DNA of 5,943 nt from Microbacteriaceae bacterium (lineage in GTDB: Bacteria; Actinomycetota; Actinomycetes; Actinomycetales; Microbacteriaceae), in assembly GCA_012719255.1 (NCBI GenBank), contig JAAYAS010000331.1:1-5943 (forward strand). The letters run 5' to 3'. Of this stretch, positions 1 to 5,032 are shown in pieces. The notes under the pieces were generated by a model that was not told the origin of the DNA, did not search any database, and was given only the letters and a program-made list of their open reading frames with translations. The position numbers and the translations under genes were made by a program. Every line of letters starts with the position of its first letter. Positions within the stretch are counted from its first letter, which is position 1.

Positions 1-116
1 AACGTGTTCGTCTGGTTGAGCATCGACGTGACGAGGGTCGTCTTGCCGTGGTCGACGTGGGCCACGATGGCCACGTTTCGGATGTCGGAGCGGTGGGCGA
101 GCGACGGAGCGGTCAT
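1..116 (-). CDS. typA: TypA/BipA translational GTPase, N-terminal fragment (partial, runs off left edge)
   Basis: Reading leftward from the ATG at 116-114 gives 38 residues beginning [20 protein letters not shown] and continuing with [18 protein letters not shown]. The segment [16 protein letters not shown] (residues 13-28) is the beta-1 strand and P-loop of the TypA/BipA family, with G1 motif AHVDHGKT at 19-26. The frame is open to the window edge, so about 600 residues of a full-length protein (switch regions, EF-G-like domains, C-terminal domain) are missing from view. TypA is a ribosome-binding GTPase related to EF-G and LepA, linked in other bacteria to ribosome assembly and to growth under cold or stress. 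The start is supported by a purine-rich AGAAGG ten bases upstream (127-132). Residue 30 is Thr, where E. coli BipA has Asp (LVD); this is outside the nucleotide-binding core. EF-G and LepA are less likely because the [17 protein letters not shown] wording is typical of TypA. Confidence 0.9.
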   Translation of the reverse strand, partial: MTAPSLAHRSDIRNVAIVAHVDHGKTTLVTSMLNQTNT

Positions 117-126
117 ACCGGGGGTG

Positions 127-132
127 CCTTCT
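127..132 (-). promoter_or_regulatory. Ribosome binding site of typA
   Basis: On the minus strand this reads AGAAGG, within AGAAGAAGG, and lies ten bases before the ATG at 116. It is complementary to the anti-Shine-Dalgarno end of 16S rRNA except at one base. It supports the chosen typA start. Confidence 0.55.
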
Positions 133-153
133 TCTGCGGTTGGCGGACGTTCC

Positions 154-159
154 ATCGTA
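154..159 (-). promoter_or_regulatory. Possible -10 element of typA promoter
   Basis: The minus strand reads TACGAT, matching TANNNT. It would place transcription start near 147, giving a leader of about 30 bases that contains the typA ribosome binding site. The hexamer 17 bases further upstream (177-182, ATGGCG on the minus strand) matches a -35 consensus at only three of six positions. This is a motif match only; a six-base pattern of this looseness occurs often by chance. Confidence 0.25.
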
Positions 160-167
160 CAGCCCCG

Positions 168-173
168 TAGCAT
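168..173 (+). promoter_or_regulatory. Possible -10 element for a leaderless CPBP transcript
   Basis: The plus strand reads TAGCAT (TANNNT), ending seven bases before the ATG at 181. That is the spacing expected if transcription starts on the A of the start codon, giving a leaderless mRNA as is common in actinomycetes. It fits the absence of any Shine-Dalgarno sequence before either candidate ATG. No convincing -35 is present; TTGGCG at 140-145 is too far away (22-base spacer). Weak evidence. Confidence 0.22.
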
Positions 174-180
174 GGCCGCC

Positions 181-1041
181 ATGGTCGGCGAACGGCGCGA
201 GCGGCGCATCCGGGATGCGCGGCGGCGGCTGCGCTGGGAGCTCGTGATCGTGCTCGGGCTCGCCATCGCCCCCTCGGCGCTGCACGCGGTCATCGCGCTC
301 GCCGAGGCGCTCGCGGGGCCGGTGCCGCTCGGCGGCACGACGCAGGCGCTCAACCCGGCGACGAGCGCGTTCCCGCTGTTCGACGTGCTGAACCGGCTCG
401 TCGCGTTCGCGGCCCGGCTCGTGCCGGTGGCGCTCGTGGTCTGGCTGCTGTGGAGCGCCCGCGAGTCGGGCTTCGCGCGGCTCGGCCTCGACCTGCGCCG
501 GCCGGGGCGCGATCTCGCGATCGGCCTCGGGCTCGCCGCGGCGATCGGCCTGCCCGGGCTCGCGCTCTACGCCGGCTCGCGCGCGCTCGGACTCGCCCCG
601 CAGGTGGTCGCGGGCGACGCCGGCATGACGTGGTGGACGGCGGGGCTGCTCGTGCTCGCGGCGCTGCGCGCCGCGCTCATCGAGGAGGTGATCGTCGTCG
701 GCCACCTCGCGATCCGGCTGCGGGCGCTCGGATGGTCGTGGCCGGGCATCGTCGTCGCCTCGGCGCTCGTGCGCGGCTCGTACCACCTCTACCAGGGGGT
801 GCCGATGGCGCTCGGCAACGTGGTGATGGGGCTCGTCTTCGCGGGCTTCTACGTCTGGTGGTCGCGGCGGCCGGGCCCTTCGAGGGGCGCAGGGGCGTCA
901 GCGGGCTCAGGGGCCTCGACGGGCTCAGGGGCCTCGACGCGGCGCCGGGTGATGCCGCTCGTCGTCGCGCACTTCGCGCTCGATCTCGTCGCCTTCCTCG
1001 GCTATCCGCTCGCCGCGGCGTGGTGGCCGGGGCTGTTCTAG
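181..1041 (+). CDS. CPBP family intramembrane metalloprotease
   Basis: The 286-residue protein has a basic N-terminal tail (residues 1-19, rich in Arg), then several hydrophobic segments at about 20-45, 69-92, 111-132, 150-166, 184-199, 208-226 and 257-280. Members of the CPBP (CAAX protease and bacteriocin-processing, also called Abi) family are membrane-embedded proteases with Glu and His active-site residues. The motifs are visible in order: E168-E169 in [12 protein letters not shown]202 in RGSYHLYQG, and H264 with D268 in HFALDL. Motif 1 lacks the usual Arg of EExxxR and has Val there, a variant I recall from actinobacterial members. The substrate is unknown; prokaryotic members have been linked to bacteriocin self-immunity or processing, but nothing here points to that. 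A Gly/Ser/Ala/Thr repeat sits at residues 236-253, between motifs 2 and 3. The start at 181 was chosen over ATG 172 because a possible -10 fits leaderless initiation; neither has a ribosome binding site. The frame stays open upstream to position 4, but that part lies antisense to typA. Product confident, start uncertain. Confidence 0.85.
   Translation: MVGERRERRIRDARRRLRWELVIVLGLAIAPSALHAVIALAEALAGPVPLGGTTQALNPATSAFPLFDVLNRLVAFAARLVPVALVVWLLWSARESGFARLGLDLRRPGRDLAIGLGLAAAIGLPGLALYAGSRALGLAPQVVAGDAGMTWWTAGLLVLAALRAALIEEVIVVGHLAIRLRALGWSWPGIVVASALVRGSYHLYQGVPMALGNVVMGLVFAGFYVWWSRRPGPSRGAGASAGSGASTGSGASTRRRVMPLVVAHFALDLVAFLGYPLAAAWWPGLF
886..939 (+). repeat. 18-bp tandem repeat (three units) inside the CPBP gene
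   Basis: Units lie at 886-903, 904-921 and 922-939. The last two are identical (GGCTCAGGGGCCTCGACG). The first differs at four positions. The repeat is in frame and encodes [18 protein letters not shown], a flexible linker between the membrane helix after motif 2 and the helix bearing the HxxxD motif. A unit length divisible by three means copy-number change would lengthen or shorten the loop without a frameshift. Confidence 0.9.
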
Positions 1042-1094
1042 CGGCCGCTCACCCGCCCCGCCCAGCCGGCCGAACGCATCCCGCCCGGCGACGA

Positions 1095-1127
1095 CGAACG
1101 CCCCGGCCGTGACGGCCGGGGCGTTCG
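1095..1127. terminator. Bidirectional terminator, perfect 33-base palindrome
   Basis: The arms CGAACGCCCCGGCCGT (1095-1110) and its exact reverse complement (1112-1127) flank a single G. As RNA this folds into a stem of about 15 bp with a 3-base loop. It lies between the convergent CPBP gene (stop at 1041) and the binding-protein gene (stop at 1162), 53 and 34 bases from the respective stops, so it can serve both strands. Neither side has a T tract, so it is not a textbook intrinsic terminator; strong GC hairpins without a U tail are frequent after actinobacterial genes. Confidence 0.8.
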
Positions 1128-1138
1128 CCTCATGCGGT

Positions 1139-1152
1139 GCCGAGCGATCGGC
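1139..1152 (-). other. Small hairpin just after the binding-protein stop codon
   Basis: GCCGA and TCGGC form a 5-bp stem around a four-base loop, 9 bases past the stop of the binding-protein gene and 11 bases before the large palindrome. It may be an accessory 3' structure in that transcript, or chance in GC-rich DNA. Confidence 0.25.
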
Positions 1153-1161
1153 GGGGTTCGA

Positions 1162-2901
1162 CTAGCCGAGCTTCGGCGAGTCCTTCACGTAGCCGACCAT
1201 CGACCAGTCGACCGCCTGGAAGCCGAACGCGCCGTAGTTGGCGAGGTCGTTGTGCGCGACGATGAAGTCGTACGACTGGTAGAGCGGCATGTTGCCCGCG
1301 ACCTCCCAGACGAGCTCGTCGATCTGGTTGAGCAGCTCGGTCTGCGCGTCGGCGTCGGTCTCGGCCTGCAGCTCGTCGAGCAGCGCGTCGAGCTCGGGGC
1401 TGCCGACGCCCGAGAAGTTCTGCTCGCCGCCGTCGCGCCAGATCGACACGGCGGAGGTGACGAACGGGTTGCCGGCCCAGCCGAACAGCGTCATGTCGTA
1501 GTCGCCGGGGATGACGTACTGCGAGAACAGGTCGGTCGGGGGCACCTGCTCGACGTTCACCTTGATGCCGATGGCCTTCATGTTCTCGGTGATGATCGGG
1601 GCGACGGTGCCGTTCACCTGCGAGCCCGCGTTGTAGACGTAGCGGATCTCGAGCTGCTGGCCGTCCTTCTCGTAGTACTCGCCGTTGAGGGTCCAGCCCG
1701 ACTCCTCGATGAGCGCCTTCGCGGCCTCGACATCGGCGGTGCCGTAGTCGCCCGCGTTGTCGACGTAGCCGGCCTGGTTCTGCACGAGCATGTGGTTGCC
1801 GAGCAGGTCGTCGGCCATGCCGTCGGGGTACGGCATGGTGCCGTTGAGCGCCTGGAAGATCGACTTGCGGTCGACGCCGAGCATGAACGCCTGGCGGAGG
1901 TTCTGGTCCTCGAGGATGTTGCCCTCGGCGCCGTTCAGCGTGAAGTGGGTCCAGTTCGGGCCGGCGGCGGTGCGCAGCTCGAAGTCGGTGCCCTCGCCGA
2001 TCTTGTCGAGGACGACCGAGTAGATCGCCTGGTTCGAGGCGTCGACGACGTCGAGCTGGCCGTCGTTGAACGCGGTGGCCGCGGCCGACGGGTCCTCGAT
2101 GGTCTGGAACGAGATCTGGTCGAGCTTCGCGGTGCGCTCGCCCTTGAAGTTCTCGTCGGGGACGAGGGTGACGACCTTGTTCGCCGAGTCGATCGTGCCG
2201 ATCTTGTAGGGGCCGGCGGTCACGGTCGGGCCGTCGACCCAGCCGCTGTTGAACGCGTCGGCCGACTCGACGAGGGCGTCGGGCATGACGCCGGCGAGGC
2301 CGATCCAGTCGGCGTAGATCTGGCCCTCCTGGAAGGTGACGACCGCGGTGTGCGCGTTGTCGCCCTGCTCGACCGAGGCGACCTTGTCGTAGCCCTCGCG
2401 CGACGCGACCTGGAACTCCTCGTTCACCATCGCGTCGAAGTTGTTCTTGATCGACTGGAAGTCGATCGGGGTGCCGTCCGACCACTCGAGGCCCTCGACG
2501 AGCTCGATCTCGAAGGCGAGCGGCTCGTCCGAGACCTTGTCGAGGCGCTCGGTGTAGAGGTCGTTCGGGATGACCTGGCCGTCGGCGGTGTAGGTGTAGA
2601 GGCTCGGGTACACCGCGTTCATGATCTCGACGGTGTTCACCTCGTTGCCGTCGGAGTGCGCGGTGTTGAAGTTCGCCGGGAACGCGTTGTTGTAGAGGCG
2701 CAGGGTGCCGCCGTCGCCGAGCTCGTCGTAGCCGACGGCATTGATCATGTTCGCGCTGGCGTCGTGGTGCTCGACCGCGCCACCGCCCTCGGTGCCGGTC
2801 CCGCCGGTGCCGGTCGGCGCGTCGTCCGCACGCGCGCAGCCCGTGAGGGCGAGCGCGAAGGCGGCGACCACGGCGATGCCGGTCGCAAGCCGCTTGTTCA
2901 T
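1162..2901 (-). CDS. Peptide-type ABC transporter substrate-binding lipoprotein (SBP_bac_5, OppA/DppA-like)
   Basis: This 579-residue protein starts with a lipoprotein signal peptide: MNKR, a hydrophobic core at residues 5-19, and lipobox LTGC with the lipidated Cys at 22. A Gly/Thr/Glu-rich tether (about 29-42) links it to the globular domain. The mature part shows family 5 binding-protein features: an N-terminal GTLRLYNNAFPANFNTAHS segment near 65-83, the EWSDGTPIDF motif near 139-148 (WSDGTP is a family hallmark), TAGPYKIG near 214, and DYDMTLFGWAGNPF in the C-terminal part. It would sit on the outer face of the membrane and deliver an oligopeptide or similar solute to the permease; the ligand cannot be read from sequence. 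An ATG at 2907 would add two residues, but AAGGAG (2908-2913) abuts it directly, whereas it is 6 bases from the ATG at 2901, so the shorter form is preferred. It is the last gene of the operon. Reading frame intact and length normal. Confidence 0.93.
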   Translation of the reverse strand: MNKRLATGIAVVAAFALALTGCARADDAPTGTGGTGTEGGGAVEHHDASANMINAVGYDELGDGGTLRLYNNAFPANFNTAHSDGNEVNTVEIMNAVYPSLYTYTADGQVIPNDLYTERLDKVSDEPLAFEIELVEGLEWSDGTPIDFQSIKNNFDAMVNEEFQVASREGYDKVASVEQGDNAHTAVVTFQEGQIYADWIGLAGVMPDALVESADAFNSGWVDGPTVTAGPYKIGTIDSANKVVTLVPDENFKGERTAKLDQISFQTIEDPSAAATAFNDGQLDVVDASNQAIYSVVLDKIGEGTDFELRTAAGPNWTHFTLNGAEGNILEDQNLRQAFMLGVDRKSIFQALNGTMPYPDGMADDLLGNHMLVQNQAGYVDNAGDYGTADVEAAKALIEESGWTLNGEYYEKDGQQLEIRYVYNAGSQVNGTVAPIITENMKAIGIKVNVEQVPPTDLFSQYVIPGDYDMTLFGWAGNPFVTSAVSIWRDGGEQNFSGVGSPELDALLDELQAETDADAQTELLNQIDELVWEVAGNMPLYQSYDFIVAHNDLANYGAFGFQAVDWSMVGYVKDSPKLG

Positions 2902-2907
2902 CTTCAT

Positions 2908-2913
2908 CTCCTT
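2908..2913 (-). promoter_or_regulatory. Ribosome binding site that decides the binding-protein start
   Basis: The minus strand reads AAGGAG, a near-perfect Shine-Dalgarno. It touches the ATG at 2907 with no spacer but lies six bases before the ATG at 2901, which favours the second ATG. It sits in the short gap after the ATPase stop, so the binding protein has its own strong translation signal within the operon. Confidence 0.75.
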
Positions 2914-2929
2914 GTCGAGGTGATCCTGG

Positions 2930-5029
2930 TTATTCAGTTGTGGCTGGTTCGTAGCCGGCGGTCTTCTCGGCGTGGAAGCACGCGATCGCGTGATCGCGGT
3001 CCCCGCGCCGTTCGAGCGGCGGCATCTCGCTGTCGCACCGGGCGCGCTGCTCGGCGTCGAGCAGGTGCTGGTACAGGTAGCAACGGCTGACGAACCGGCA
3101 GCCGGTGGGCGTGTCGGCCGGCGACGGCAGGTCGCCGGTGAGCACGATCCGTTCGCGTTCCCGTTCCACCTCGGGGTCGGGAATGGGAATAGCGGAGAGC
3201 AGCGCCCGCGTGTAGGGATGCGCGAGCTCGCTGCCGAAGATCTCGGCGGTGCTGCCGATCTCGACGATCTTGCCGAGGTACATCACCGCGACCCGGTCGG
3301 CGATGTGCGAGACCACCGAGAGGTCGTGCGAGACGAAGAGGTAGCTGAGGCCGAGGCGGTTCTTCAGCTCGTCGAGGAGGTTGATCACGCCGGCCTGGAT
3401 CGACACGTCGAGCGCCGAGACCGGCTCGTCGAGCACCACGAGCCGCGGGTCGCAGGCGAGCGCGCGGGCGATGCCGACGCGCTGGCGCTGGCCGCCCGAG
3501 AACTCCTGCGGGTAGCGGTCGGCCTGCTCGGGCAGGAGCCCGACGGTGCGCAGCAGCCAGTCGACGCGCTCCGACATCCGCTCGTCGCTGTAGCCCTGCA
3601 CCTCCATCGGCTCGCGGAGGATGTCGCCGATCGGCATGCGCGGGTCGAGCGAGGCCATCGGATCCTGGAACACCATCGCCATCTGCGAGCGCAGCTCGAG
3701 CTTCTCGGCGCGCGAGAGGCCCGAGACCTCCTCGCCGTCGATGCGGATCGAGCCGGCCTGCGGCCGCTCGAGCTTCATGATCTCCATGATCGTCGTGGTC
3801 TTGCCGCAGCCCGACTCGCCGACGAGCGCGAGCGTCTCGCCCTGGCGGATGTCGAACGAGGCGCCGTCGACGGCGCGCACCTCGCCGACCTTCCGCTTCA
3901 CGACCGCGCCCTTGGTGAGCGGGTAGATGCGCTCGACGTCCTCGAGCTCGAGCACGACCGGGCGCTGCTCGCGCGGCACCGTGATCGTCGGCTCGGGCAG
4001 CTCGGGCTTCGGGAAGATGTCGCGGCCGGCGGCGAGCACGTCGCTGCGGTGGCAGGCGGCGAGGATGCCGGGCTCGTCGGTGCCGGTGAGCAGGGGCTCG
4101 ACCTCGCGGCAGAGGTCGATCGCGATCGGGCAGCGCGCCGCGAACGGGCAGCCCTTCGGCACGTTGACGAGCGAGGGCGGCGTGCCCTCGATCGGCGTGA
4201 GCGGCTCCTTCTCGACCGCGTCGATGCGCGGGATCGACGAGAGCAGTCCCTGCGTGTACGGCATCCGCGGCGTGCGGTAGATCGCCTCGACGTCGCCGAA
4301 CTCGACGGCCTTGCCGGCGTACATCACCATCACGCGGTCGGCGAAGCCGCTGACGACGCCGAGGTCGTGGGTGATGAGCACGGTCGCCGCGCCGGTGATG
4401 TCCTGGGCGGTGCGGAGGAGGTCCATCACCTGCGCCTGGATCGTCACGTCGAGCGCGGTGGTCGGCTCGTCGGCGATGATCAGCTCGGGGTCGTTCGCGA
4501 TCACCATCGCGATCATCGCGCGCTGCCGCATCCCGCCCGAGAACTCGTGCGGGAACGAGCGCGCGCGGAGCTTCGCGTTCGGGATGCCGACGGCGTCGAG
4601 CAGCTCGACCGCGCGCCGGTCGGCCTCGTCGCGGCTCACGTGCTTGTGGGCGAGCACCGTCTCGGCGATCTGGTCGCCGATGCGGTAGACGGGCGTGAGC
4701 GCCGAGAGCGGGTCCTGGAACACCATCGAGACGGTGTCGCCGCGGAGCTTCGACAGCCGCGCGTCGCCGAGGCCGAGCAGCGACTGGCCCTTGAGCCGGA
4801 TGTCGCCCTCGACGCGGGCGGTGCGCGGCAGCAGCCCCATCACCGCGAGCGACGAGACCGATTTGCCCGAGCCCGACTCGCCGACGATGGCGAGCGATTC
4901 GCCGGCATCGACGTCGAAGCTCAGGCCGCGCACGGCCTGCACGAGACCGGCCTCGCTGCGGAACGAGACGCTGAGGTCGCGCACCTCGAGCAGCGGCCCC
5001 TCGTACTGGTCGTCAGTCGTTTCGGTCAT
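2930..5029 (-). CDS. Fused double-ATPase subunit of peptide ABC transporter (OppD-OppF/DppD-DppF fusion)
   Basis: The 699-residue cytoplasmic protein contains two complete ABC ATPase domains. First half: Walker A GESGSGKS at 50-57, Q-loop Q105, signature FSGGMRQR 163-170, Walker B LIIADE 183-188, H-loop H221. Second half: Walker A GESGCGKT 404-411, Q-loop Q455, signature FSGGQRQR 510-517, Walker B LVVLDE 530-535, H-loop H568. Both keep catalytic Glu (188, 535), so both sites look competent for ATP hydrolysis. Each half ends in an oligopeptide-transporter C-terminal (oligo_HPY) domain with four cysteines: C294, C300, C307, C326 and C644, C650, C665, C684. The first half resembles OppD/DppD, the second OppF/DppF; a linker at about 330-355 joins them, where many bacteria have two separate genes. 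It starts 3 bases after the permease stop with only a weak G-rich ribosome binding site inside the permease end, suggesting translational coupling. The binding-protein gene follows. Frame intact, no missing motif. The substrate (peptides, nickel or other) is not determined. Confidence 0.96.
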   Translation of the reverse strand: MTETTDDQYEGPLLEVRDLSVSFRSEAGLVQAVRGLSFDVDAGESLAIVGESGSGKSVSSLAVMGLLPRTARVEGDIRLKGQSLLGLGDARLSKLRGDTVSMVFQDPLSALTPVYRIGDQIAETVLAHKHVSRDEADRRAVELLDAVGIPNAKLRARSFPHEFSGGMRQRAMIAMVIANDPELIIADEPTTALDVTIQAQVMDLLRTAQDITGAATVLITHDLGVVSGFADRVMVMYAGKAVEFGDVEAIYRTPRMPYTQGLLSSIPRIDAVEKEPLTPIEGTPPSLVNVPKGCPFAARCPIAIDLCREVEPLLTGTDEPGILAACHRSDVLAAGRDIFPKPELPEPTITVPREQRPVVLELEDVERIYPLTKGAVVKRKVGEVRAVDGASFDIRQGETLALVGESGCGKTTTIMEIMKLERPQAGSIRIDGEEVSGLSRAEKLELRSQMAMVFQDPMASLDPRMPIGDILREPMEVQGYSDERMSERVDWLLRTVGLLPEQADRYPQEFSGGQRQRVGIARALACDPRLVVLDEPVSALDVSIQAGVINLLDELKNRLGLSYLFVSHDLSVVSHIADRVAVMYLGKIVEIGSTAEIFGSELAHPYTRALLSAIPIPDPEVERERERIVLTGDLPSPADTPTGCRFVSRCYLYQHLLDAEQRARCDSEMPPLERRGDRDHAIACFHAEKTAGYEPATTE

Positions 5030-5032
5030 GCG

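Noticed and set aside
4..180. Upstream extension of the CPBP reading frame to position 4
   Set aside because: This stretch is antisense to the typA start, has no ribosome binding site, and is not hydrophobic or similar to CPBP N-termini. The open frame there is incidental.
1041..1048. GCGGCCGC palindrome at the CPBP stop codon
   Set aside because: A short eight-base GC palindrome is expected by chance in DNA of this composition and gives no useful hairpin.
450..1112. A 220-codon plus-strand frame overlapping the CPBP gene
   Set aside because: Arg/Ala/Pro-rich shadow frame that runs into the terminator palindrome. The other frame contains membrane helices and active-site motifs.
1130..2485. 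A 451-codon open frame on the minus strand in a different frame from the binding protein
   Set aside because: Its translation is almost wholly Arg, Gly, Ala, Pro and Asp, as expected from an out-of-frame reading of GC-rich coding sequence. The overlapping binding-protein frame has clear family motifs.
1132..3090. A 652-codon open frame on the plus strand, antisense to the binding-protein gene and the end of the ATPase gene
   Set aside because: It is a shadow frame typical of high-GC DNA. Its translation is monotonous (Val, Asp, Leu, Arg, Glu), has no recognisable domain, and overlaps a strongly supported gene along its length.
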